Assembly: GCA_934045905.1 (NCBI GenBank)
Contig: OW203762.1
Coordinates: 19,252,345 to 19,316,344 of the forward strand
Reading direction: 5' to 3'
Source: Leuctra nigra
Lineage: Eukaryota; Arthropoda; Insecta; Plecoptera; Leuctridae
Length of the DNA: 64,000 bases
Below the pieces are notes generated by a model that saw only the letters and a program-made list of their open reading frames with translations, did not search any database and was not told the origin of the DNA. This document shows, in pieces, positions 12,501 through 22,955 of this stretch (the first letter of the stretch is position 1; each line of letters opens with the position of its first letter). Made by a program: the position numbers and the translations under genes.

Positions 12501-15135
12501 GTCTATATTAATTGATTACACAATACCGCCTGAGATAGGCATCTTGCAATAGAAACTTTGTAAATCTACACTTTTGAGGATAAAAATAGTGTTCTAACGA
12601 AAATTTTGTTATTTTGAAAAAATAAAAATAAACGCGGCGTTTTTTTCCCTGAAAAGTTGACTTCGAATCTTGACTTTGAAACTTGACTGTGGGTTGGTGG
12701 CATGTCAAGGGTTTGCACCAATATCGAAAAGTATTCATCGTGGTATTGGATCAGACGGCCCCTGATCAATCTTTAGTTTTCCAAACATATATCTTATCTT
12801 AGGAATGCTACCCAGCAAACACAAGAGTGCACGCCTTGTATCATTTTTGTACCTTCATGCGGTGTTGTATTTGTGTTGTACAGAAGTTACTGGACCGGCA
12901 AAATCATTTCCCGAAAATATGCACATTTTCCATCATGTACAGCGTGCACCAACCCAGTTGCGGACCAGCATCTTTCTTGCACAAAACCAACTGCCATGAA
13001 AAGATACCTCGCCGTTAACTTACTTGCACTAATCTTGCAGCCATGAAAGGCACACTCCCAACACCGGGCGTGCATCGTCCGTGCGGATTGCGTGCACAAA
13101 ATTTGCGCCAACGAAACGGCATCTTTCTTGCACTTGCTCTTTCGCATGTAAAAGTCTAGTTCCAAAATTAGCTACGGGGATCGCTACTAGTTCATGTTGC
13201 CGTATTTAAAACAAATATTATAGTATTCAAAATCGAAAAAATTATCTAGTTTTATACAAGGAGGTAGTTTGTACTGTGTGATAGAAGACATTGCAATTAG
13301 TACATGAAAGACAATTTTATAAGACATACACTGGATTCGAACTCCGGTCGTCGATTTGGCGCGCTCCCGATGTATCCACTCCTCCACGGTGACGATGGTT
13401 CTTCGAGGGTGAAATAAGACATTTGACCGGCGAGCGAGCGCGAGCGATTGTACGACACAATTCTGATACAAAACGGGTACCTACTGCTGGGGCACTCCAA
13501 TACCGCGCAATTCAATTTGTTTAAAAGAATGCATTAAATATCCTACTATTTTCAATTTCCTCATCCCTTTTAACATCAAATATTTTTTTTAAGTTATTAA
13601 TTTGTACAGTGCAAAGAAATTAATATAATAAGCATAACAAATAAAATGTGTTCATAATTAAAACATCCCATTAAAATATTGATACATGAAATTATTATAT
13701 ACGTCATAAAAGTCCAATTCATACTTATATAATTATATTTATATTTAAGTAACATTGAAATACTTGATTTCTTGTGGATGACCGTATACAATATTTGTAC
13801 CACCCCGGCACCATTGCGTGCACTTTTCGTGCACTTTATATTTAAAATGCTCATTTTGAAGACTTATTGCGAGTATTAACTGAAAAAAACACACGGACAT
13901 GTATTAGGATGTGAAATAATACAACTGATATAGATTAGAATTGATTTCGCATAGATATATTCATGTTTTCTTTATTTATATTTTCGCTTTAAATTATCTA
14001 AACACATCCATAGCGTGACTAGACAGATTGGGTAGGCAAGAAAGTGGAATGAATAACAGCGTTGTACAACACTGGGCCAGCAATGGTTTTGAATGTTTCC
14101 GATAGAGTTGTTTCGCAACGCAAGAAACATGCACTCCTGTTGATACCAGCCCAGCATTGTTGAGTGCACTCCTTGAGTGTATACAATAAACATGCACGTC
14201 GGTCAACACCGGCCCGGTATTGTTGCGCTTGCAGTATTTCTGTATACAAGAAACATATACGTCGGTCTACACTGGCCCGGTGTCGTTGCGCGTGTAGTTT
14301 TTCGGTATACAAGAAACATGCACGTCGGTCAACACTGGCCCGGCATTGTTGCGCGTGCAGCTTCTGGTATGCAAGAAACATACACGTCGGTAGACACTGG
14401 CCCGGTATTGTTGCGCGTGCAGCTTTTGGTATGCAAGAAACATACACGTCCGTAGACACTGGCCCGGTATTGTTGCGCGTGCAGCTTCTGGTATGCAAGA
14501 AACATACACGTCGGTAGACACTGGCCCGGTATTGTTGCGCGTGCAGCTTCTGGTATGCAAGAAACATACACGTCGGTAGACACTGGCCCGGTATTGTTGC
14601 GCGTGCAGCTTTTGGTATGCAAGAAACATACACGTCGGTAGACACTGGCCCGGTATTGTTGCGCGTGCAGCTTTTGGTATGCAAGAAACATACACGTCGG
14701 TAGACACTGGCCCGGTATTGTCGCGCGTGCAAATAAATTGCAGTGTTGTACGCGGGTACAGGCCCAGCATACAAAAGGTACACTCTCTGAAGGTGCAATT
14801 TATGTGTGTAGACGAACAGATATCTGTTCAGATATCTGTTTGAGTATGTCCCCGTACTCAACCAAAGAATATCTATCTGCAGGCCTCGATGAATGTGTCA
14901 CCTAAGTCCTAAACTATTTTAATCTTCACTTTTTACTAATTCTGACTTAATCATGTTCTAGAAGCAAATATCTGAAAGGAGCGCTGTCTACACCAGCTGA
15001 ATTAATGAATTATTATAAACTATTTATCGTCTTGACGTAATCTATTAATCTAGATGTATTCATAAAATTGTGTAAATAATTGTGTACAAACTACTGACTT
15101 GTTCTATAACCATGTAATGGTTCTTTGAATAAATA

Positions 15136-15181
<46 letters not shown>

Positions 15182-18100
15182 TCTTGTATCAACCGTACAA
15201 CGCCCAACACTTTCCTTGCACATGATGCGTCGGGAAGGCACAATTAATGTACAAAGCGTGCAGTGCTGTGTTTGCTGGGTATGTTCTCCCTAACTTATTG
15301 CTCACATACTTAGTGCATGTTAAAACGCCAACACAGACTAGAATACAAACTTGTAAGCCTCAGAGATAGGCAATATAAAAAGTGATTCGTTTTTTGTACG
15401 ATTGAAAGATTATAATATTGAGTATGATCGATTCACTTACTACTTTTAATGTCATAATAAAACGCATCTTATATCTAAAACGCAATGACATAATTTACAC
15501 AAGTACAACTGATAACATATGTCTAGATTATTATTTGAGCAAATTCTAAGTAAAGCCGATTTCAGACTTTTAGTTGTGCTCGGCGCAGTGTCACTTTGGT
15601 GACGAGAATACAACTCTGCACATGAGCAGAACCAAGTTGATCAACCAGAAGTTGCTAGTGTGGACTGCCACTGATCTCCATATGGATTGGCCCTATTAGA
15701 AAACTGTTCCAAGATGAGACTGGAGGGAAAGTTTAACATGGAATTGTTGTATTTGCATTTGTGCAGCAGTTTGTGACCCTGAGATCTTGTTAGTAGACAT
15801 ATGCAATTTGGGATACAATGATAAAACGGAAATTCAATGAAATAGGAAAATTATTTTACACAACGTCCTAAAAATAAATATGCAATTTGGGATACCTTGA
15901 TCAAACGGAACTTCGTTGAACATATCGTTCTAGAAAAAAACGATTCAGCTTTCCACTCACATAGCAAACATATATATTTCGAAATGTCCTCCAAGCTCTG
16001 GGATTGGATCTTCAAACACTGTACAGAATAAACAAATTACAATGTACAACTTTTCACTCAAGAGTTTTTGATATTATTTATTGAAATATTTCGGCTTTTT
16101 TTTACAAATGCCTTCATCAAAAAAGCCGAAATATTTCGGCCGAAATATTAAATATTAAATATTAAATATTAAATATTAAATATTAAAGAATATTAAAATA
16201 TTAAAAATATTAATACGAAATATTAAAGCCGAAATATTTCAATAAATAATATCAAAAACTCTTGAGTGAAAAGTCTTTAACATTGTAATTTGTTTATCTA
16301 GTGGAGCGGTCGCTCCACCCAGCCAAGTCGTACTGTACACTCACACTCACTCAACATACCGTAAATGCCTAATAAAATGAGGAGCAGACCAACTACTTTT
16401 ACTGTAAGCAACAACATGGCATTTTCGGCCTACTGGATCACAAAATTGGAAAATCTCACATTGTTGTGAAATATCTTAATTTTGAGCTATGGCCCACCCC
16501 ACCACATATACCAAATTTGGGAACAATAGGCTATACCATTTGCGAGCTAGAGGGCCGTGAAAACAGTGAAATTACATCACTTTCATCTTCTTTAGATGAT
16601 GATGATGATTCAGAGGGTCAGGAAATACCGCAATCACCGCCACAACATAAACGGCTTAGCCGATCGATCTGAAATTTTTACCACATGTGCACTTTTGGCG
16701 TCTGAGGTGCCTTTTTATAAAACCAACCGGTAGTCGCCATTTTGAAACCGGAAGTGACGTCATATCTCAAAAACGGCTAAACCGATCGGAATGAAACTAG
16801 CGCCAACTGATTCAGACGGTCGTCTATATGGAATATCAATAGTTAGAGTAGAGATGTACTATTACCGAAACCGGAAATGACGTCATGAAAATGAGGATCT
16901 AGATTTTAATGACCTCTTACTACAATAACTACATATTCAGAAGGCTTATAATGATACATAACATTTATAGAAATAAATTCTAGGTGGCAGTTATTTCAGT
17001 CGCCATTTTGAAAACCTGAAGTGATACCATATCTCGAAAACGGCTGGACTGATTGGAACGAAGCTTTCGCAATTCTTCATGGAATATCACTTTAAGCTTA
17101 GGTATATTGAGCACCAAACACAATTTTTCGTATTAACCAATTCGAAAATGGTGTATTTTTTAAAAGTATTTAGTCATTGTTGCTCCGATGTGTGTTACAA
17201 GTTGTGTAAATAAACTAAAAAAATAAGTGATATCCCCATAAAAAAACACTCCGTGTAAAAATACCAGCCAAGTCTCTTCAACTATATAAAAAAAATAGAA
17301 TAAATCTAAAAATTCAGCACTGAAAAGTAGTGATATCAAAAAATGAGCCAAGTCAAAACTTAATTTTAAAAACCAAAATATACTTGGCGCATCGTTTTTA
17401 AGGGCATTATAGGTTTATTATATATATTTAGGTAGGTACATTTGATTTTTGGCATATGCTTCTATACTATTTATATACACGATGCGCCAAGTATATTTTG
17501 GTTTTTAAAATTAAGTTTTGACTTGGCTCATTTTTTGATATCACTACTTTTCAGTGCTGAATTTTTAGATTTATTCTATTTTTTTTTTATAGTTGAAGAG
17601 ACTTGGCTGGTATTTTTACACGGAGTGTTTTTTTATGGGGTAAATATAACCTCAAGAAAGAAGGAACATCGAATTAATAACTGTACAGAATGTTTCTGTT
17701 GTCAACTCACGTCTTGGCGATGATTCCCAAGCCGTATTTGCCGCCATGTTCGTTTTCCCTCGGTCGCGGCAGAGCCCAGTTGTCTCCACACTCTCCGCAT
17801 CGGCCGCCGTTCTCATAATGCTGGACCTGAACACCAGCAATAGATCATTATTCGTGAGTGCAACAGGGTACACGTGGAAGATAGTTGGAGAGGAGGTGGA
17901 GCGAGGAGAGCAACGTCTGGAATGGTCTGATTATGTAGTTCGAAGAGAGTGAAGAGAAAGAGATTTTAGCAGACAAATTTACGTCTGACAAGCCAGGACA
18001 ATTGCCAGCTCCGAAATTTAGTGTCAGCAGCTTCAGCTTTAGTTTATGTGGTCTGGGGTCCTATTCCAGAACTTTTAAATTACCGATTCTGCTGGAATTT

Positions 18101-21100
18101 GATTCACCGTCATATAGACAACATTGCATTGAATTGAATTCCATCAGAATTGGGAATATAATTGTTTTCCCAATACTCTTTTTCCAATTCCATTCTCATG
18201 GAATACGGTCAACATTGCATGGAATCGAATTTCAGGGGAATTGGGAATTTAAAAGTTCTAGAATATGGCATGGCTTCGGTTAGACATTCATGTGTTAGGT
18301 ACACTTGGCACAACTAAAATCGATCGTTCAATTATGATTTACTGAAAAAGGTTAGATCGCAACATCAGAAGTCAGTCCGAGCGATCTCCTTGTCTCACTC
18401 AAGTAGGTGACCACACATTTCAATAATAATAACAAGCTTTGATCGATGGAACATGACCAGCAGTCATTCAAATTTGTTCACCGATCAATTTTTGTTGTGC
18501 CGAGTACATGTTTTGTCTACTCTGACCAAAAACTTTGGAGCAGGACCTCTTAAAAAATATATAGCATTTTGAAAATATTCCTTTGATAATACAGATACTA
18601 TAGTGTTAAACGTCCCACTGTTCTGCACCAAGGATTTTGGCGACGGATGAATGGTTATGATGGTAGAGATGGAAGATGGACCATGTCGAAGAATAGGTAA
18701 GTATGGACGATGGGAAGGCGGCGGTCGTGGTATATTAGGTGGGAACTTTCTCACAATTACCTTTCGAAATGTACGTATGTGCTTATGTGCTCAGACTTTT
18801 AAAATAGATTTAACTTATAGAATTTTATTATTCGATTGGCTTATAGTTGTAGGACACGGTCAACTTATTATGCTAAGGGCCAGTCTTTCAATACTGTGCC
18901 AACTTTTAAACTGTTGATTAAGACTGCATTGTCATGGCAACAACCAATTGAAAGACAGAGTTTTGTACTAACTAACTGTTAACAGCTAATTGAGTCTTTA
19001 GCAGTGTATTGAAAGACCAGCCCTAAATGTAATTTAACATACAATGCTTGGTTAGACACAATTGGTTAAATCGGGAGATAAATTTATTGGTACGTCTTAT
19101 CTCACATACAGTTTTAGTTTGCACATGGTAATTGGTAATCTTATTTCATGAAAGGTTTCCACCCACTACAGGAATCCAATATGTAATGATCAACAAATTG
19201 ATAGTGTTTCAATTGTTTTTTAATTCATTCATCTAATTGTAGGTACAGACTAAACAGTGTGATTCTTTTTTTATTAAGACAATACTATTGGTAATCGTTT
19301 TTAATATAAATAAGTTAGAAAGACTCTCTGTGTACCGTGTTGATAAGTGAGCCTTCGTATTGCATGCAAATTAATATGAGCTTGCAAGTTTCTGCTCTAC
19401 AGACCTTGGAAAGAGCCGAAACGAAATGCGTCAAAGAAGCAGTGATAAAATATCTGAAATTTCCTTCAAGAAATTTGACAAATATTTCTGTAGCTGGCAG
19501 GAATAACGGCTTAAGTACAAAAATTAAAAAATTAGATTTTTATATGTAAAATCTTTAAAAAAATCAAGGAATCCAGTGGTGAAGTCAGATTTGAAAAATT
19601 ATTATTAATAACAAATATAGATTGGCTTAAGTACAGCGTTTTTGTTACTTTTGAAAATTTTGTTCTTGGAAAAACTATTTAAGTGCAGTTAAGCCTCAGT
19701 CATCCATGCCGTACAGCATTGCAAATTGCTATTTCAGTGGCTGGAAAAACTGCCTAAGTACTGCATTACAAATTGCTTTTTCAGTGGCAGGAAAAACGAC
19801 CTCAGTACACTTAAGCCATTCACAACACAGCGAACATACAAAGTTAATTTAAAAAACCGTGCAACTCTGGGCCTGGAAAAACGACCTAAGTACACTAATT
19901 AGTTAATTAACGGGATTTAATTAATTTAAAAAATCCTGTATATTGCTTACATTATCATAATAACTTTCTGACAGTAATATTTCAAAAATATTTAATAATG
20001 CAGTTGCTACAATTCAAAATGTTGTTTTGGTATCTACTGAAAAATCAGGTTTTTGTAGTTAAGCAGTTATTCCTGCCAACCACAGATTTACAAACACGCA
20101 TAAAATATCCGTAAAATGTCAATATAGCTTTTGAAGTTACAAAATACACAAAGAGTTGTGAGACAGATTAGCTGAAAATTGTCAAAACCAAAAAACATTG
20201 GTCCCGATGACATGCAAAATATGAATTTGATCGGTCAAAAGTTTCCAGTTTAAATTAAAAATATTATCCTGATCAAAAACTATACACGAGACTCATTAGA
20301 ATACATTTGTATGTGTGAAAATTTTTTGATAAATTAGTTGATTTGACCTGGGCACTGCTAGCAAAAACAAAAACAAAAAACACCAGCGAAAGTGTCATAA
20401 GAGTACAGTGGTGACGCTCGCTACACAGCTTGAAAAATTTAGATTCATCCAAATCGGTCATTTGAAGACTGATTTGCCCTACTGAATTTTAATTTTTTCT
20501 CCGAACTATGAGCATGAGGTTTGCATAACCCTCTTATTTGCTTGCGAATGAGATTTTAGCAAATTGAGAGAGAACAATTGTTTCTTAAGTGGTTGTCACT
20601 TTGATAGGATGCTCAGCTCACATGATCAGTCTGATTGTAGTAGCACTTTATCAATTTGCTTCTTTCATTGTTAATTAGGCGCCGGTTATCAACAAAACCG
20701 CGCAAAACGATGAAATTTCCTATACGATTGGAGACTATGCACGTGAACCAATTGATCTCAATTTTTAATCATGATAAAAGACAAACTTAGGGTTATCACT
20801 TAGCACATTTTTAAAATTAAATTTCATACGGCACCCATTGAGACAAGAAAATGTGCAATTTTTCATCAAAAATCAACAAATTATTGCTAATTAACAAAGC
20901 AAAAATTTAAAAATATACTAAGAGATAACCCTAAGTTTGTCATTTATCTAATCACGATTAAAATTTCAAATCATTTCGTCATTTTGTCTCCAATCGTATC
21001 CAAAAAAGTGGCTTCAACAAGCGGCAAAATCGCTCGCGCTTGCATCACCTTAAAGAAACACAAATGAAAACTGTCTTACCTCCCTGGTCCCACAGTAGTT

Positions 21101-21241
21101 GGAGTTATCCTCATAATTCGGGGGTGTGTTGAATCCATACCGCCACATAGATCCCCTGTTCGGCGGGTCCAGCAGCATCCCATGCCCTCTGACATGAACC
21201 ACAGCCACCCCGATAACCATCACAAACAGAGCTTGAAGCAT
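6435..21241 (-). CDS. AA15 family lytic polysaccharide monooxygenase, complete four-exon gene
   Basis: Exons on the minus strand: 21241-21080, 17826-17711, 9355-9090 and 6544-6435 (phases 0, 2, 1; all introns GT-AG). They total 654 bases, or 217 aa plus TAA. Seen: a 19-residue hydrophobic signal peptide ending VHVRG, then mature HGMLLDPPNRGSMWR; a CGECGDNW block in exon 2; TANHDGW and LEFRLC in exon 3; CQRCVLQWHY, then NSWGLCPDG and GCGPQENFRTCTDI. These blocks are diagnostic of AA15 copper LPMOs, secreted enzymes that oxidatively cleave chitin or cellulose in arthropods. The histidine brace would be mature His1 and His91. The residue at mature position 184 is Phe. The catalytic domain fills the whole protein, with no chitin-binding module or GPI tail. 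Substrate is not decidable from sequence alone; chitin (cuticle or peritrophic matrix) and cellulose are both possible. Confidence 0.93.
6672..7576 (+). mobile_element. Family A copy 3 (LPMO intron 3)
   Basis: Starts attgagcgagcgaagcgagc, ends gcgttttcctagt. Very similar to copy 2 in the body. Begins 128 bases upstream of the LPMO exon 4 acceptor in the transcript. Confidence 0.72.
7646..8436 (+). mobile_element. Family A copy 4 (LPMO intron 3)
   Basis: Same ends, body like copy 1 but with one fewer internal repeat. Sits 69 bases from copy 3 in the same orientation. Serves as the empty-site reference for the hAT MITE at 2770. Confidence 0.72.
8855..9028 (+). repeat. Inverted copy of the 18296-18465 repeat (LPMO intron 3)
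   Basis: Starts gctgctggtcatgttcc and ends caagtgtaccta. Its reverse complement matches 18296-18465 at roughly 85% by eye. Ends 61 bases beyond the exon 3 donor. Confidence 0.8.
9090..9355 (-). CDS. AA15 LPMO exon 3: second copper histidine
   Basis: The exon is 266 bases. The acceptor is taken at cgccctcag (9356) because it restores ...KTYNVGQVIRT, the expected family junction. The open frame continues further upstream but that part is intron. The exon contains TANHDGWLEFRLC, whose His is mature residue 91, and CQRCVLQWHYNT before a gtacct donor. Confidence 0.92.
10380..10451 (+). repeat. Left half of a repeat split by the foldback element
   Basis: gacggaaaataatatcccgc matches 25230-25280. 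The continuation lies at 12506-12625. Confidence 0.75.
10452..12505. mobile_element. Long foldback (palindromic) element, interrupted
   Basis: Arms from tagacgatgagccagcc at the left to ggctggctcatggtcta at the right, continuing almost perfectly to the centre near 11885. Arms are about 600 bases each once the 10586-11403 insertion is removed (about 1.24 kb in total). No coding capacity. It lies in LPMO intron 2. Confidence 0.85.
10586..11403. mobile_element. TIR element nested in the foldback element
   Basis: Ends TGGGCCCTCATTCACGTAC and GTACGTGAATGAGGGCCCA. Removing it restores the arm sequence seen in the other half of the host palindrome. Further inner repeats around accccggggtag. Confidence 0.82.
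12506..12625 (+). repeat. Right half of the repeat split by the foldback element
   Basis: ataccgcctgagataggcat and following bases match 25290-25410. Confidence 0.75.
13331..13390 (-). mobile_element. tRNA-like SINE head
   Basis: The minus strand has A-box-like gtggaggagtggatac and B box ggagttcgaatccag about 30 bases apart. The acceptor stem does not close convincingly, so a SINE head or tRNA relic is more likely than a working tRNA. Confidence 0.5.
14090..14735. repeat. 62-bp minisatellite, about ten units
   Basis: Unit includes cactggcccggtattgttgc and gcaagaaacatacacgtcgg. Start positions of cggtattg step by exactly 62 (14341, 14403, 14465, 14527, 14589). Central units are nearly identical and the outer ones diverge. 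Long minus-strand frames here come from the repeat. Confidence 0.92.
15137..15181. repeat. (TTA)n microsatellite after a retroelement-like tail
   Basis: About 14 tta units, following tggttctttgaataaata, as in non-LTR element tails. Confidence 0.85.
15797..15920. repeat. Short direct duplication
   Basis: atatgcaatttgggata with following (g/t)at(c/a)aaacgga at 15800 and again near 15880. Confidence 0.6.
16029..16296. repeat. Foldback hairpin with AT-rich loop
   Basis: Left arm aaacaaattacaatg to gaaatatttcggc, right arm gccgaaatatttcaataaat to cattgtaatttgttt. The centre is (aaatatt)n. It directly abuts the family B element at 16297. Confidence 0.82.
16297..17120 (+). mobile_element. Family B element copy 1 (LPMO intron 2)
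   Basis: Starts tctagtggagcggtcgctcc (an 8-bp-stem hairpin adjacent to CTAG), shares the next ~250 bases with 60337. Then units with ccggaagtgacgtcatat at 16748 and a variant near 16868. Right end not defined. Confidence 0.68.
17235..17640. repeat. Foldback element next to LPMO exon 2
   Basis: Arms of about 160 bases (ccataaaaaaacactccgtg ... cttggcgcatcg and cgatgcgccaag ... cacggagtgtttttttatgg) with a ~85-base spacer. The right arm ends 71 bases from the exon 2 donor. Confidence 0.88.
17711..17826 (-). CDS. AA15 LPMO exon 2
   Basis: The exon is 116 bases, after a ttcag acceptor and before gtgagt. It encodes VQHYENGGRCGECGDNW followed by a GGKYGLGIIAK stretch, the cysteine pair and glycine-rich segment expected between the N-terminal block and the second copper histidine. 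It is too short and spliced for a simple ORF scan. Phase 0 in and phase 2 out match its neighbours. Confidence 0.92.
18055..18265. repeat. Small palindromic MITE
   Basis: ctattccagaacttttaaat at the left and atttaaaagttctagaatat at the right; repeated acattgca(t)tgaat and ggaatt motifs between. Confidence 0.6.
18296..18465 (+). repeat. Repeat pairing with 8855-9028 (LPMO intron 1)
   Basis: Starts aggtacacttggcacaac, ends ggaacatgaccagcag. Located 470 bases upstream (in transcript order) of LPMO exon 2 and inverted with respect to the intron 3 copy. Confidence 0.8.
18875..19024. mobile_element. Short MITE, GGTCTTTCAATAC ends
   Basis: agggccagtctttcaatac and, inverted, gtattgaaagaccagccct. 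Core tgtcatggcaacaaccaatt is shared with 975-1260. Confidence 0.65.
19318..20430 (-). mobile_element. Degenerate family A copy, reversed (LPMO intron 1)
   Basis: The left end gactctctgtgtaccgtgtt with gataagtgagcc is a decayed 3' end. The right end has caccagcgaaagtgtcataa and gtgacgctcgct like copy A5. Interrupted by the TIR element at 19493-20083. Confidence 0.5.
19493..20083. mobile_element. TIR element in LPMO intron 1
   Basis: tgtagctggcaggaataac at the left, gttattcctgccaaccaca at the right. Interior repeats of (gg)aaaaacgacctaagtac. Confidence 0.6.
20690..21030. repeat. Palindromic MITE next to LPMO exon 1
   Basis: gacaaacttagggttatcac and its inverse gataaccctaagtttgtc, extended by (ct)atacgattggagac and gtctccaatcgtat. 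Lies 50 bases inside intron 1. Confidence 0.7.
21080..21241 (-). CDS. AA15 LPMO exon 1: signal peptide and N-terminal histidine
   Basis: The exon has 54 codons and ends ...NYCGTRE before a gtaaga donor (phase 0). I chose the ATG at 21241 because it gives a 19-residue signal peptide that leaves His as the first mature residue, which this enzyme class requires. An in-frame ATG at 21277 would add 12 residues, but it would lie only about 9 nt after the start of transcription predicted from the TATA box. Confidence 0.92.
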
Positions 21242-21310
21242 CGCAACAACAGTAGAGATCAGTAACAAGATGATCACAAGATATTCGCGAGACAGGTGCG
21301 TGGCAAACGG

Positions 21311-21317
21311 TTATATA
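21311..21317 (-). promoter_or_regulatory. TATA box of the AA15 LPMO gene
   Basis: The minus strand reads TATATAA, 70 bases upstream of the chosen ATG at 21241. The usual ~31-base spacing would place transcription start near 21286, leaving a ~45-base 5' UTR. A strong TATA box suits an inducible or tissue-restricted secreted enzyme, but that is inference. Confidence 0.6.
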
Positions 21318-22955
21318 CTACAGTCGTTATCGCTTGTTTTATCAGTGGACGATTCACACAGGTGATGCCCTTACACAATTGCAAAGATTGCTGAATTCTT
21401 CGAATAACATTCAGTTTTTACAGGAAATGATACTCAAGATTTTATCAGTTTCAGTTTTTGTGTAGCTCTAGAGTCCTCAAGTAGTTGAGGGTACTCATGA
21501 ATGAGAGCCATCAGGAATCCAGTGAGTGACCGTCTGAGCCATCTCTTGATGACATTTTATAAGATATTTAATTAACGTTCTTCTTTGTTTTGTTTATATT
21601 ACGACGGATGAATGATTGTGAAGATGATGATGGGGATGGAAGGAGGGAAGGAGGCGGTGGAGGCAATTAGAAGGAACCTTCCAAGTATTTACCTCCCGAC
21701 TGGAAGTGTTATGGCGGGGGCTGATGCCCGGTCTGCGGAATGTAAGTTGAGTTTTGACGACGTAATTTGTCTATTTTGTTCTAAGTTAACTATTTATTTG
21801 AGTTGACATTTAATGTTCCCCTGTTCGGAGACCAATCGAATGGCAGACAATTTTGGATTCCAGAAGAAACGGAAATTTTTAAGTTATTACAAAACGTGAC
21901 TCTGTAAAGTGGATGTTCCACTATGCAATTCAAGTTTTCCAAATTCAAATTGTCCCAATTCAAATCTTGTTTGAATGTGTCACTTTCATGGTTTGAGGTT
22001 AGGTTTTTTTCATAACAATCGTCCTAAACAGCAATTAGATTCAATTGTTCTATAATTATTTGATCTTTGCACAATAATGATTAAATTTATTGCGAAGTGT
22101 GTTCTCTGTTTCGATTGCTTCAATTCTAGAGTCTATTCATCACAAATTGTCCAATTGCAGTTGGGAAAATAGAACCGATTCTAAATCAAGAATTGTCCAG
22201 ATTTGGATGTTTCTTGTCTATCACATACCCACTTTACTAGTTTCAATCATGTCCAACCATAATAATATGCATCACGGCAATTCCTACGTACCTGAACAAC
22301 AAATATGTGTAAACAGTAGTTAAACAAACAAAGTCATAATATCCTCTCGAATTAAAATAACACCTAATCATTCGGCATATTAGGAGACAAACAAAGTCGA
22401 GCGTCATTAACACAACGCGTCAAATTCTCTATTCTTATCAGTTAATACTCAATCTGATCACATTGATTTAGGTCCGAGGTAAACTTATTGTAAATCAGTC
22501 ACGTATTATGTTGATGATAGCAAATATTCTTTCGCATAGGTCAATTAGAATGTGGATTTCAAATGATACCTATTGCATCACATTACTCCTATTAATGGGA
22601 TTAAAACGTATGGTGGGGTGCCTGAATAGAGGTCCCGGATGATATCTGATCTATTCTTATTTAATAGATAATTTCCTTGTGGAATATTTAAAGGCAAGAA
22701 AAAGTGAGCGAATGGAACTAATTCCAATATCACTAATTGATAAATGTCAGTTAGCCCTATCTTTCAATTGGACGAGTTGAAAAAACTCGGTCATTTGTAA
22801 GTTCTAACCAAATTCTAATATAATGTGTATTATAAATGAATATTTATATTTATATATTTATATTTTTTTATATCCAGTTTAAAAAAAGTTAGACATCAAA
22901 ATCTAAATAATTTTCCTATACCTCATGTGTTAAAATTTCCTCATATTCTGTAGGC
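21318..22955. other. Intergenic DNA upstream of the LPMO gene
   Basis: Nothing recognised. The open frames at 21612 and 22090 lack supporting features. Contains the LPMO promoter at its left edge. Confidence 0.5.

Larger units (their letters stand above)
12809..15282. mobile_element. TIR element containing a minisatellite
   Basis: Ends acccagcaaacacaagag at the left and gtgctgtgtttgctgggt at the right. Interior holds degenerate gcaccaacc/ttgcac repeats (12890-13150), a tRNA-like segment, the 62-bp minisatellite and a (tta)n run. No transposase frame seen. Confidence 0.65.

Noticed and set aside
13331..13390. Functional tRNA gene
   Set aside because: Both boxes are present but the acceptor stem does not pair; listed as a SINE head instead.
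14090..14735. CRISPR-like regular array
   Set aside because: The units are contiguous tandem copies without unique spacers, in a eukaryotic intron.
14019..14861. 280-codon minus-strand open frame
   Set aside because: It runs through the 62-bp minisatellite and is a by-product of stop-free repeat units. No splice, promoter or domain evidence.
17442..17723. 93-codon frame similar to the minus-strand frame at 17160-17351
   Set aside because: The two are the arms of the foldback element, not related genes.
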